From contig JBAXFU010000123.1 of NCBI GenBank assembly GCA_037139735.1, positions 1 through 7,803 of the forward strand: a stretch of 7,803 nucleotides of DNA. The letters are read 5' to 3'. Source of the DNA: UBA2402 sp037139735. Its GTDB lineage: Bacteria > Planctomycetota > Phycisphaerae > Phycisphaerales > UBA1924. The position numbers and the translations under genes are program-made. Shown in pieces: positions 1-6,990 of the stretch. The notes under the pieces were generated by a model. That model had not been told where the DNA came from. It made no database searches and worked only from the letters and a program-made list of their open reading frames with translations. The first letter of the stretch is position 1; every line of letters starts with the position of its first letter.

Positions 1-64
1 CGCCTGGGGCGTCATGCGGATGCCATCGACGCGGCATGTGGATGGCGTTGGGCGTCACCGCTGC

Positions 65-1378
65 TCAGCCGCCCTTGAGGCCGATGTCGGAGCGGAACTG
101 CTTGCCCGCGAAGACGATCGTGTCGCACGCGGCGTACGCGCGTCGGCGGGCCTCTTCCATCGTGTCGCCCAGCGCGGTGACGCTCAGGACGCGGCCGCCC
201 GCGGTGACGATCTGGCCGTTGGGGGCGCGGCGGGTGCCGGCGTGGAGCACCTGCACGTCGGGCATGGCGGCGGCTTCCTCGAGGCCCATGATGGGCACGC
301 CGGTCTTGGGCTTGTCGGGATAGCCCTCGCTGGCGAGCACGACGCAACAGGCGGGCCGCTTGTCCCACGCCACGTCGAGCTGATCGAGCGTGCCGTTGCA
401 CGTGGCCACGAGCAGGTCGATGAGGTCGGAGCGGAGGCGGGCCATCAGCGGCTGGCACTCGGGGTCGCCAAAGCGGGTGTTGAACTCGAGCACCTTGGGG
501 CCGCCGTGCGTGAGCATGAGGCCGGCGTAGAGCACGCCGCGGTATTCGATGCCCTCGCGTCGGAGCGCGTCGATGATCGGCACCAGGACCTGACTTTCGA
601 TCTGGGCCATGGTGGCGTCGGAGAGGGTGGTCGTGGGGCAGAACGCGCCCATGCCGCCGGTGTTGGGCCCTTGGTCGCCGTCGCGCAGGCGCTTGTGGTC
701 CTGGCACGGAGGCAGGACGAGCAGGCTCTTGCCGTCGACGATGGCGAGGACGGAGACTTCGGGGCCGGCGAGTTTCTCCTCGACCACGACCTTCAGGCCC
801 GCGTCGCCGAACTCCCGCTTGAGCATCATGCGGCCGAGGGCGTCGACGGCCTCTTCGATGGTGGCGGGGACGATGACGCCCTTGCCCTTGGCGAGCCCGG
901 CGGCCTTGATGACGGGGGGCTGCTGACGGGAGCGGACGTACTCGACGGCCTGGGCGTGATCGGTGAAGACGCGGGCCTCGGCGGTGGGGATGCTCGCGGC
1001 CTTCATCATGTGCTTGGCCCACGCCTTGTCCCCCTCGAGCTGGGCGGCCTGGCGGACGGGACCGAAGACCATCGTGTGCTCGTCGGCGAGCTTGTCGGCG
1101 TAGCCCTCGTTGAGCGGGTCTTCGGGGCCGATGACGACCAGCGAGATGTCCTTCTTGGCGATGAACTGCTGAAGGCGGTAGATCTCGCGGATGCTGACGG
1201 GGACGTCGACGGGCGTGCCCAAGGCGGCGAGGCCGGGGTTCTCGGGGTGCGTGACGTAGAGGGTGCCAAGGCGCGGCGACTGGGAGAGCTTGAGGGCCAG
1301 AGCGTGCTCGCGGCCCCCGCCGCCGATGAGCAGGACGTTGATCTTGCCGGAACGTGCGCGGCCTGGGGTGGGCGTCAT
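65..1378 (-). CDS. purD: Phosphoribosylamine--glycine ligase (GAR synthetase)
   Basis: This cytosolic enzyme joins phosphoribosylamine and glycine with ATP hydrolysis to give glycinamide ribonucleotide, the second step of purine synthesis. The 437-residue product is close to the usual size of about 430. The N domain opens with VLLIGGGGREHALA (15-28) and carries GPEDPL (84-89). The ATP-grasp part has VIKAAGLAKGKGV (156-168), GPNTGGMGAFCP (237-248) and LEFNTRFGDPE (297-307). The C domain ends with the family's DIG tail (431-433). The E. coli enzyme has Asp in the KADGLA motif where this one has Ala, but the position varies among homologues (human has Ser). The ATG at 1378 was chosen because it is the only Met just upstream of the nucleotide-binding strand; it leaves a short Pro/Arg-rich leader of about 12 residues. 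No Shine-Dalgarno is visible. The gene diverges from the glycosyltransferase, and no other pur gene lies nearby. Confidence 0.97.
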   Translation of the reverse strand: MTPTPGRARSGKINVLLIGGGGREHALALKLSQSPRLGTLYVTHPENPGLAALGTPVDVPVSIREIYRLQQFIAKKDISLVVIGPEDPLNEGYADKLADEHTMVFGPVRQAAQLEGDKAWAKHMMKAASIPTAEARVFTDHAQAVEYVRSRQQPPVIKAAGLAKGKGVIVPATIEEAVDALGRMMLKREFGDAGLKVVVEEKLAGPEVSVLAIVDGKSLLVLPPCQDHKRLRDGDQGPNTGGMGAFCPTTTLSDATMAQIESQVLVPIIDALRREGIEYRGVLYAGLMLTHGGPKVLEFNTRFGDPECQPLMARLRSDLIDLLVATCNGTLDQLDVAWDKRPACCVVLASEGYPDKPKTGVPIMGLEEAAAMPDVQVLHAGTRRAPNGQIVTAGGRVLSVTALGDTMEEARRRAYAACDTIVFAGKQFRSDIGLKGG

Positions 1379-1432
1379 GGAGGCCGATGGTACGGGCCGG
1401 GGCGGGGGCGGGCATGGCCGTACGCTCCGGGC
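1379..1432. promoter_or_regulatory. Divergent intergenic region with candidate back-to-back promoters
   Basis: These 54 bp separate purD from the glycosyltransferase. The minus strand has TACCAT at 1392-1387, 8 nt before the purD ATG. The plus strand has TACGCT at 1421-1426, 6 nt before the GTG at 1433. Both resemble TANNNT -10 boxes placed for a transcript starting at or near the start codon. Each begins in a GTAC (1390-1393 and 1420-1423) that is part of an imperfect inverted repeat, 1390-1398 against 1416-1423, with one extra G on the left. Any -35 elements would have to overlap in the G-rich centre; no TTGACA-like hexamer is seen. The arrangement suggests shared control, but this is inference. 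Confidence 0.35.
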
Positions 1433-2611
1433 GTGACGGCCCTTGCAGCCACGCTCCGGGTGATGCTCTTCACCGACACGCTCGCCGACGTGAACGGCGT
1501 GGCGAGGTTCGTGCGCAACGTGGCGACGGAGGCGGCCGCGCGGGACCTGCCCTTCCTGGCCGTGACGAGCACGCCCTTCGAGGTGCCGCCGCTTTCGACG
1601 GTGCGGAACCTCGCGCCGGTGGCGTCGATGCCGATGCCGGCGTACTCGCATCTGCGGCTGGCCTTGCCGCCGGTGGGTGCGTTGCTGAAGGCGGCCCGCG
1701 AGTTCGCGCCCGACGTGGTGCACGTGTCGACGCCGGGGCCTGTGGGGTTGACCGGCGTGCTGGCGTCGCGACTGTTGCGGGTGCCGCTGGTGGGCGTGTA
1801 TCACACGGACTTCCCGGCGTATGTCGAGCGGCTGCTGCGCGATGAGCACCTGGGCGAACTCACCGGCGTGGTCATGGGGCTGGTGTACCGGCGGTTTTCG
1901 CGGGTGCTGTCGCGAAGCGACGAGTATCGGCGGCGGCTGCTGGCGTTGGGCCTGCCCCCCCACCGCCTCGGCACGCTCGCCGCGGGCATCCGCCCGCAGG
2001 ACTTCGGGCCGCGGTTCGCCGATCGCGAGCGGATGGCGCGGCTCTGCGGCGGCACGGCCTCGACCGTGCGGATCGTCTATGTCGGTCGCGTGAGCGTCGA
2101 GAAGAACCTCGCGATGCTCGCTCGCGTGTGGCGACGGGCGGAGGCGCGGCTCGCGTTGCGCGGCGTCGATGCGCAGCTCGTCATCGTGGGCGACGGGCCC
2201 TTCCTGCCGGGGCTGAAGCGTTTGCTCGAGGGCACGCGTGCGGCGTGCCTGGGCTTCCGGCATGGCGAGGAGCTCTCGATGTGCCACGCGAGCGGGGATC
2301 TGTTCGCCTTCCCGTCGACGACCGACACGCTGGGCCAGGCCGTCATGGAATCGCAAGCGAGCGGGTTGCCCGCGGTGGTGACCGACGAGGGAGGCCCATG
2401 CCGCGTGGTGCGGCACGGCGAGACGGGGTGGGTGCTGCCCGCCACGGACGAAGCGGCGTGGGCGGAGCGGCTGGCGGCCTTGGCGTGCGACGAGGCGGGG
2501 CGGCGGCGGATGGGATCCGCCGCGGCGGCCGGGATGGCCGGCTGCTCGATGGAGGCGAGTTTCGAGCACTTTTGGAGCGTGCACGCCATGGCGGCGAGGG
2601 AAAGGCCATGA
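1433..2611 (+). CDS. GT4-type (GT-B fold) glycosyltransferase
   Basis: This is probably a retaining glycosyltransferase that moves a sugar from a nucleotide donor to a lipid or glycan acceptor at the inner face of the membrane. The 392-residue product has both GT-B halves. The N-terminal half has FTDTLADVNGVARF (13-26), HVSTPGPVG (97-105) and HTDFPAY (124-130). The C-terminal half has GRVSVEKN (218-225), VGDGPF (252-257) and a donor-site segment at 294-311 in which TDTLG...MESQASG stands for the EX7E-type motif; the first acid is Asp, as in many MgtA/SqdX-like enzymes. No signal peptide or membrane segment is evident. The GTG at 1433 is the first in-frame start after purD; GTG 1460 and ATG 1463 are alternatives that would still keep FTDT. 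No Shine-Dalgarno is visible. The sugar and acceptor cannot be told from sequence, and no polysaccharide cluster surrounds the gene. Confidence 0.9.
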   Translation: MTALAATLRVMLFTDTLADVNGVARFVRNVATEAAARDLPFLAVTSTPFEVPPLSTVRNLAPVASMPMPAYSHLRLALPPVGALLKAAREFAPDVVHVSTPGPVGLTGVLASRLLRVPLVGVYHTDFPAYVERLLRDEHLGELTGVVMGLVYRRFSRVLSRSDEYRRRLLALGLPPHRLGTLAAGIRPQDFGPRFADRERMARLCGGTASTVRIVYVGRVSVEKNLAMLARVWRRAEARLALRGVDAQLVIVGDGPFLPGLKRLLEGTRAACLGFRHGEELSMCHASGDLFAFPSTTDTLGQAVMESQASGLPAVVTDEGGPCRVVRHGETGWVLPATDEAAWAERLAALACDEAGRRRMGSAAAAGMAGCSMEASFEHFWSVHAMAARERP

Positions 2612-2665
2612 CACCCGAACGGACCCCTTCGGGACCGGGGAGAAGCACGATCTTGGGGGAGGATG

Positions 2666-2694
2666 TTGCCGAGGGGAGGGGTGAACCCTAAACT
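2666..2694 (+). promoter_or_regulatory. Candidate sigma70-type promoter of tRNA-Ala
   Basis: TTGCCG at 2666-2671 and TAAACT at 2689-2694 are separated by 17 nt, the optimal spacing. A start near 2701 would give a leader of about 43 nt before the mature tRNA at 2744. In this GC-rich setting the AT-rich -10 stands out. Not verified experimentally; the -35 is only a partial match. Confidence 0.45.
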
Positions 2695-2743
2695 CCCGCC
2701 CTGCCAATGCCCGAAAGAGCTTTGACAGGTTGCCAAGTGGAAT

Positions 2744-2818
2744 GGGGGCGTAGCTCAGTTTTGGTAGAGCGCATCCATGGCATGGATGAGGTCGAGAGTT
2801 CGAGTCTCTTCGCCTCCA
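2744..2818 (+). tRNA. tRNA-Ala (anticodon GGC)
   Basis: A complete cloverleaf of 75 nt can be drawn. The acceptor stem pairs 2744-2750 with 2811-2817 and contains G3-U70, the alanine identity pair. The D stem pairs 2753-2756 with 2767-2770. The anticodon stem pairs CATCC (2772-2776) with GGATG (2784-2788) around the loop ATGGCAT (2777-2783), giving anticodon GGC. There is a 5-nt variable loop. The T arm pairs GAGAG with CTCTT around TTCGAGT. The discriminator is A at 2818. CCA is not encoded, so it must be added by a nucleotidyltransferase. The gene stands alone between protein genes, with its own candidate promoter and terminator. Confidence 0.97.
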
Positions 2819-2829
2819 CTTGAATGACG

Positions 2830-2867
2830 ACGCCGCGGGCTTCAAGGCCGGCGGCGTTGTTGTTTTT
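2830..2867 (+). terminator. Intrinsic terminator after tRNA-Ala
   Basis: ACGCCGC (2830-2836) pairs perfectly with GCGGCGT (2851-2857). The stem can extend past a G-G mismatch through GGC (2838-2840) with GCC (2847-2849) around a 6-nt loop. The strand then runs into a T-rich tract (2857-2867, including five T in a row). It begins 11 nt past the tRNA 3' end, as expected for a single-gene transcript. Confidence 0.8.
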
Positions 2868-3085
2868 GGGGTGGCGGGCGGCGCCCGGCGCGAGCAACGC
2901 CTCAACGAGCCGGGAGGGATCACGATACCGAAGGTCGAGCGGCGGCGGCGAACCCCGCGTGGTGAACAGTCCCTATCGCGGGACGCCGGACCGAAGGAGA
3001 GCACTTTTTGGCGCGGCTTTGACGACGCAGCGGCGGCGAGACGGACCTGAGCGTGTAGAGTGCAACGGATGTGGCGGACACCAGC

Positions 3086-3090
3086 GGGAG
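3086..3090 (+). promoter_or_regulatory. Weak Shine-Dalgarno supporting the start at 3102
   Basis: GGGAG lies 11 nt before ATG 3102, slightly farther than ideal. Together with the signal peptide that begins at that Met, it favours 3102 over the in-frame ATG at 3060. Confidence 0.4.
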
Positions 3091-3101
3091 ACAGTTTGCA
3101 C

Positions 3102-4646
3102 ATGACGCAGCATTGGTTTCGGACGTGGCTGGGATGGATCGGAGCGGCGGCGGTGGCGTTCATGGCAGTCGCGGCACCTGGTCAGACCTGCCCGGACGGA
3201 GCGTTTCGGACGCAGGGCCTGCCGCAGGGATTGAACGGCGCGATCTCGGCGTTCGCGACGATGCCCAACGGCGACCTGGTGGCGGGCGGCCAGTTCACCA
3301 CGGCGGGGGGCGTGCCTTGCAACTACATCGCGCGCTGGAACGGCACGGCATGGTCGCCCTTGGGTTCGGGCATGAACAACGGCGTCCGTGGGTTGGCGGT
3401 GAGGCCCAACGGCGACCTGATCGCCGGCGGCTTCTTCACGACGGCGGGCGGGGTCGCGTGCTCGTACATCGCGCGGTGGGACGGTTCGGCGTGGTCGCCG
3501 CTGGGCACGGGCGTGAACAACGCCGTGTGGTCGCTCGCGTCGATGCCCAACGGCGACGTGGTGGCGGGCGGCGACTTCCTCCTCGCGGGGGGCGTGCCAT
3601 GCGCCTCGATCGCTCGCTGGAACGGCGCGGCATGGTCGCCGCTGGGCTCGGGGGTGAACGCCCGCGTGCTGGCGTTGACGGTGCTCACCGGGGGCGACCT
3701 GGTGGCGGGGGGAGCCTTCACGACGGCGGGCGACGCGACGTGCAACTACGTCGCGAAGTGGAACGGCGCGGCATGGTCTTCGCTGGGAACGGGCGTGGAT
3801 CTTCCCGTGACGTCGCTGACGCCGCTGCCGGGCAACGGCCTGGTGGCGGGCGGCACCTTTCAGACGGCCGGCGGCATCGCGGCGGCCCGCATCGCGACAT
3901 GGAATGGCGCGACCTGGGCGCCGATGGGTCCGGGCTTGTCCGACACGGTGGAGGCGTTGGCGGTATTGCCCAATGGCCACGTGATCGCGGGCGGGCGATT
4001 CACCAACGCGGGCACCCTTTCGGTCTTTCGCATCGCGCGGTGGAACGGGTCGGCGTGGTCGCGCATCAACAGAACGAGCACCAGCTACGGCCTCAACGGC
4101 ACGGTCGGCGCCCTGCACCTGCGGCCCGACGGCGGGCTGATGGTCGGGGGCGCCTTCACCTTCTCCTCCGGCAGCGTGTCGACTCAGTCGATCGCCCTGT
4201 ACTCCCAGCCGCTGCCACCGTACTTCATCCAGCAGCCCGCGAGCCGCACGGTGGTGGGCGGCGAGCTGGCGGCCTTCAGCGTGAACGCGTCGGTCGACAC
4301 CACGGCGTTCCGGTGGCATCGCGACGGCACCGCGCTGGTCGATGACGGACGAATCACCGGCGCGACCGGCAGCCTGCTGATGATCGCCGACACGACGACG
4401 CTCGACGCGGGCGAGTACACGTGCGTGATCTCCAACCCCTGCGGCTCGGCGACCTCCGCGGCCGCGACGCTCGAGGTGGTCTGCCCCGCCGACTTCAACG
4501 TCGACGGGGGCATCGACGGCTCGGACATCGAGGCCTTCTTCGCGGCGTGGGAGGCGGGCGACATGTCGGCCGACATCAACCGCGACGGCGGGATCGACGG
4601 GGGCGACGTGTCGTACTTCTTCGAGCGGTGGGAAGGCGGGTGCTGA
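3102..4646 (+). CDS. Secreted seven-bladed propeller, Ig-like and GC-type dockerin protein
   Basis: The 514-residue product looks exported. A signal peptide (1 to about 28) has basic and aromatic residues, then a hydrophobic core (12-25), with a likely cleavage near AAPGQ. Seven repeats follow at residues 55, 102, 149, 196, 243, 290 and 342. The first five are exactly 47 residues, the sixth is 52 and the last is short. The consensus is PNGDLVAGG-F-TAGG-xxx-IARWNG-AWSPLG-G. The segment before repeat 1 (GLNGAISAFATM) supplies the strand missing from repeat 7, the usual closure of a seven-bladed propeller. An Ig-like domain (about 374-460) has W404 and DAGEYTC (435-441). The end (461-514) holds two EF-hand-like loops, D464-D475 and D491-D502, and closes on Gly-Cys. 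Likely role: cell-surface or extracellular binding or attachment; no catalytic site is visible and no ligand can be named. The start at 3102 puts the signal peptide at the N terminus. Confidence 0.88.
   Translation: MTQHWFRTWLGWIGAAAVAFMAVAAPGQTCPDGAFRTQGLPQGLNGAISAFATMPNGDLVAGGQFTTAGGVPCNYIARWNGTAWSPLGSGMNNGVRGLAVRPNGDLIAGGFFTTAGGVACSYIARWDGSAWSPLGTGVNNAVWSLASMPNGDVVAGGDFLLAGGVPCASIARWNGAAWSPLGSGVNARVLALTVLTGGDLVAGGAFTTAGDATCNYVAKWNGAAWSSLGTGVDLPVTSLTPLPGNGLVAGGTFQTAGGIAAARIATWNGATWAPMGPGLSDTVEALAVLPNGHVIAGGRFTNAGTLSVFRIARWNGSAWSRINRTSTSYGLNGTVGALHLRPDGGLMVGGAFTFSSGSVSTQSIALYSQPLPPYFIQQPASRTVVGGELAAFSVNASVDTTAFRWHRDGTALVDDGRITGATGSLLMIADTTTLDAGEYTCVISNPCGSATSAAATLEVVCPADFNVDGGIDGSDIEAFFAAWEAGDMSADINRDGGIDGGDVSYFFERWEGGC
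3264..4214 (+). repeat. Seven in-frame coding repeats (141-bp period) within the propeller gene
   Basis: Units start at 3264, 3405, 3546, 3687, 3828 and 3969, each 141 bp after the last, then at 4125 after a 156-bp sixth unit. DNA similarity is highest in the first four units, for example the stretch encoding ARWNGxAWSPLG. Cys occupies the same place (repeat residue 19) in units 1-4 only (C73, C120, C167, C214). This suggests that units 1-4 duplicated more recently than 5-7. Confidence 0.85.
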
Positions 4647-4719
4647 GGCGGGAACGGCGGCGCGGGCGGCCCGAACCTGACGAGGTCCGAACCGGCTCGG
4701 GCGGACGGGGCGGTTTGCG

Positions 4720-6621
4720 TTGAATATCGTGGGCGTCGCGAATCGCGTCCGCCCCCGCTCCGTCTTGGCCCACTCGCTCCCTCCATCCTCCGACCCTTTC
4801 TGGCACTTTGCCCGCGGGCTCTTCCGGTATCGCCTGCTGACGCTGGCGGCGTTGGCGTTCGTGATCCTGTCGGGGGCCAGCCTGTCGGTGGGGTTGGTGG
4901 GCGCCGCGCCGGTGATGAACGCGATTCTGGGGCAGGCGCAGAACCTCCAGACGCTGGCGGGCGACGTGAACGCGCGGCTCGCGGGGGTGCCGGCGTGGCT
5001 GGGGTCGCCCCGGATTCCCGACGCGTGGATCACCTCGCTGCCGACCGATCCGTTCGCGTCGCTGGCGTGGATCATGGGCGGGCTGTGCGTGGTGACGATC
5101 GTGGGGAGCGCCTGCTCCTTCATGCACGCCTACCTGTCGCTGACGGTGGTGAACGCGTCGACGACGGCGGTGCGGCGACAGGCCTTCCACGCGGTGCTGA
5201 GGGCGCCGCTGTGGTCGGTGATGCTCAAGGGGCCCAGCGACCCGATCAGCCGCATCGTGAACGACAGCGCGATGCTGGCGAACGGCCTGAACGTGCTGAT
5301 GAGCAAGGCGGTGCTGCAGGTCTTCAAGGGGGCGGCCGCGCTGACGGTGGCGCTGGCGACGGAATGGCGCGTGACGACGGCCGCGTTGGCGACCGCGCCG
5401 CTGATGTACACGATCATCCGCAAGCTGGGCAAGCGGATTCGCAAGGCGGCCAACGCCGCGCTGCAGAGCCAGGCGGGGCTGTACGCGGCGGCGGCGGAAT
5501 CGCTGGGCGGGCTTCGGGTGGTGAAGGTGCACACGACCGAGCGGCTGGAGGCGGGGCGCTTCCACCGCATGAACAAGCAGATGCTGCGCGAACTCAACCG
5601 CGTGCGGACGGCCCGCGCGCTGGCGAGCCCCTTGACGGAGATGCTGAGCATCTTCCTGCTGTGCGGGCTGGTGCTGGTGGCGGGGCACGCGATTCTCTTC
5701 TCCGGGGTCGAGGGGGAGCGGTTCATCCTCGCATTGGGGTTCCTGGGCGTGGCGGGGGCGTCGCTCAAGCCGCTCACGGGCATCGTGAACGACATCCAGG
5801 CGACGCAGCCCGCGGCGACGCGGCTCAAGGAACTGCTCGACGCGCCGAGCGAACCCGGACGCGGCCCGACGCTCCCGCGACTGGCTCGCCACCACGCCCA
5901 CGTCCGCTTCGAGGGCGTGAGCGTGGGCTATCCCGGGGCGAGCGAGGATGCGCTCAAGGACGTGTCGCTGACCATCTCGCACGGCACGCGGACGGCGTTC
6001 GTCGGGCCCAACGGCAGCGGCAAGACGACGCTGCTGGGGCTCGTGCCTCGCCTGTACGACCCGTCGAAGGGTCGCGTGCTCGTCGACGGCACCGACATCG
6101 CCACCATCGGCGTTCGCTCGCTGCGCGAGCAGATCGGCGTGGTGACGCAGGAGACCGTGCTCTTCCGCGGGACGATCCTGCACAACATCGCCTACGGGAC
6201 CGGGGCGAGCGAGGAGCGGGTTCGGGAGGCGGCTCGGCTGGCGAGGGCGCACGAGTTCATCGAGCGCCTGCCCCTGGGGTATCAGACCCAGCTCGGCGAA
6301 GGCGGCGCGGGGCTCTCGGGCGGGCAGCGGCAGCGGCTGTCGATCGCCCGCGCCATTCTCCGCGATCCGGCGATCCTGATCCTCGACGAGGCGACGAGCA
6401 TGATCGACCCCGAGAGCGAGGCGGGCATCGGCGAGGCGCTCGGCGAGTTCAGCAAGGGACGCACGACGCTGATCGTGGCGCACCGGCTCTCGACGGTGAT
6501 GGATTGCGACTCGATCGTGGTGCTCGACGGCGGACGCGTGGCGGATCGCGGCACGCACGCCGAGTTGATGGGCCGGTGCGAACTCTACCAGCGGCTGGTG
6601 CGTTCGCAGTTCGGGGCGTAG
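4720..6621 (+). CDS. ABC exporter half-transporter (fused type I permease and ATPase, MsbA-like)
   Basis: This 633-residue inner-membrane protein fuses a six-helix permease to an ATPase and probably works as a homodimer exporting a lipid, glycolipid or hydrophobic compound. Likely helices lie at about 38-66, 115-138, 197-214, 218-234, 305-327 and 335-356. The ATPase has Walker A GPNGSGKTT (429-437), Q-loop Q477, signature LSGGQ (532-536), Walker B ILILDE (552-557) with catalytic E557, D-loop MIDPESE in place of the common ALDxESE, and switch H588. All catalytic residues are present, so it should be active. The stretch between the first two helices (about 67-114) is rather long. The chosen TTG at 4720 follows a weak G-rich stretch; GTG 4729 or TTG 4765 would also keep the whole permease. 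A GGGAG at its stop codon leads into the zinc protein, implying co-expression. The substrate cannot be deduced; MsbA-like is a description, not an assignment. Confidence 0.93.
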   Translation: MNIVGVANRVRPRSVLAHSLPPSSDPFWHFARGLFRYRLLTLAALAFVILSGASLSVGLVGAAPVMNAILGQAQNLQTLAGDVNARLAGVPAWLGSPRIPDAWITSLPTDPFASLAWIMGGLCVVTIVGSACSFMHAYLSLTVVNASTTAVRRQAFHAVLRAPLWSVMLKGPSDPISRIVNDSAMLANGLNVLMSKAVLQVFKGAAALTVALATEWRVTTAALATAPLMYTIIRKLGKRIRKAANAALQSQAGLYAAAAESLGGLRVVKVHTTERLEAGRFHRMNKQMLRELNRVRTARALASPLTEMLSIFLLCGLVLVAGHAILFSGVEGERFILALGFLGVAGASLKPLTGIVNDIQATQPAATRLKELLDAPSEPGRGPTLPRLARHHAHVRFEGVSVGYPGASEDALKDVSLTISHGTRTAFVGPNGSGKTTLLGLVPRLYDPSKGRVLVDGTDIATIGVRSLREQIGVVTQETVLFRGTILHNIAYGTGASEERVREAARLARAHEFIERLPLGYQTQLGEGGAGLSGGQRQRLSIARAILRDPAILILDEATSMIDPESEAGIGEALGEFSKGRTTLIVAHRLSTVMDCDSIVVLDGGRVADRGTHAELMGRCELYQRLVRSQFGA

Positions 6622-6625
6622 GGAG
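6621..6625 (+). promoter_or_regulatory. Shine-Dalgarno overlapping the exporter stop codon
   Basis: GGGAG at 6621-6625 begins on the last base of the exporter's TAG and lies 8 nt before GTG 6634. It decides the GTG start of the zinc protein and indicates that ribosomes ending on the exporter can restart there. Confidence 0.6.
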
Positions 6626-6633
6626 CAACCGCC

Positions 6634-6966
6634 GTGCACGACACCGACAAGGATGGCAACGAGTTCTTCAAGTGCGACTTCTGCCGCCAGGCGTGGGCGG
6701 AGGAACGCCCCATGGTCGAAGGGCACCAGGGGTCGCTCATCTGCGGGCCGTGCCTGACGATCGCGTATCGGCTCGTGCACCTGCAGGAGTCGGGCGTCCG
6801 CACCCAGCCCGAGCAGATCTGCACCCTCTGCCGGCAGCACCACGAATCGCTGCACTGGCAGAGCCCCGCCTTCGACGAGGCCCTCGCGTGCGCCCGCTGC
6901 ATCAAGCAGTCGTCGCGCGTGCTCCAGAAGGATGTCGAGTCGGGCTGGAAGATCCCGACGGAGTGA
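6634..6966 (+). CDS. Small protein with two ClpX-like CX2C-X19-CX2C zinc modules
   Basis: I do not recognise a named family for this 110-residue cytosolic protein. It has eight cysteines in two identically spaced modules: C14/C17/C37/C40 and C63/C66/C86/C89. Each is CX2C-X19-CX2C, with a 49-residue period, so the protein looks like an internal duplication. Module 1 (KCDFCRQAW...GSLICGPC) resembles the ClpX N-terminal zinc domain as I remember it (CSFCGK...YICDEC, spacing CX2C-X18-CX2C), which dimerises and binds adaptors and substrates. No AAA+ domain, signal peptide or membrane helix is present. Expected role: zinc-stabilised protein-protein contact, possibly as an adaptor; this is inference. 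The GTG start is supported by the Shine-Dalgarno 8 nt upstream, and the 12-nt gap after the exporter points to one operon. It converges on the AhpD-like gene with only 24 nt between them. Confidence 0.87.
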   Translation: MHDTDKDGNEFFKCDFCRQAWAEERPMVEGHQGSLICGPCLTIAYRLVHLQESGVRTQPEQICTLCRQHHESLHWQSPAFDEALACARCIKQSSRVLQKDVESGWKIPTE

Positions 6967-6990
6967 CGACGCGAACTGAGCGACGCGGCG

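Noticed and set aside
1..64. Short inverted repeat GCCATC/GATGGC downstream of purD as a terminator
   Set aside because: The stem is only about 6-8 bp and no T tract follows on the minus strand. Otherwise I see nothing in these bases.
14..1432. Long open plus-strand frame opposite purD, in frame with the glycosyltransferase
   Set aside because: It is the antisense of a well-conserved gene, has no domain similarity and is explained by high GC content. The glycosyltransferase homology starts only after 1433.
2722..2727. TTGACA, a perfect sigma70 -35, just before the tRNA
   Set aside because: A -10 at normal spacing would fall inside the tRNA, and nothing suitable is there. The TTGCCG/TAAACT pair upstream fits better.
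2744..2818. tRNA gene as an integration site for a mobile element
   Set aside because: No second copy of the tRNA 3' end and no integrase are found in the window.
1379..3163. Open minus-strand frame extending purD upstream by almost 600 codons
   Set aside because: It runs antisense through the glycosyltransferase and the tRNA and is Arg/Pro/His-rich. PurD proteins normally start close to the GGGGREHA motif.
2973..5123. 716-codon minus-strand frame with repeated segments
   Set aside because: Its repeats are the complement of the propeller blades, and the plus-strand frame has a signal peptide and recognised domains.
4576..6855. 759-codon minus-strand frame opposite the exporter
   Set aside because: Low-complexity Arg/His-rich antisense of a gene with all ABC motifs intact.
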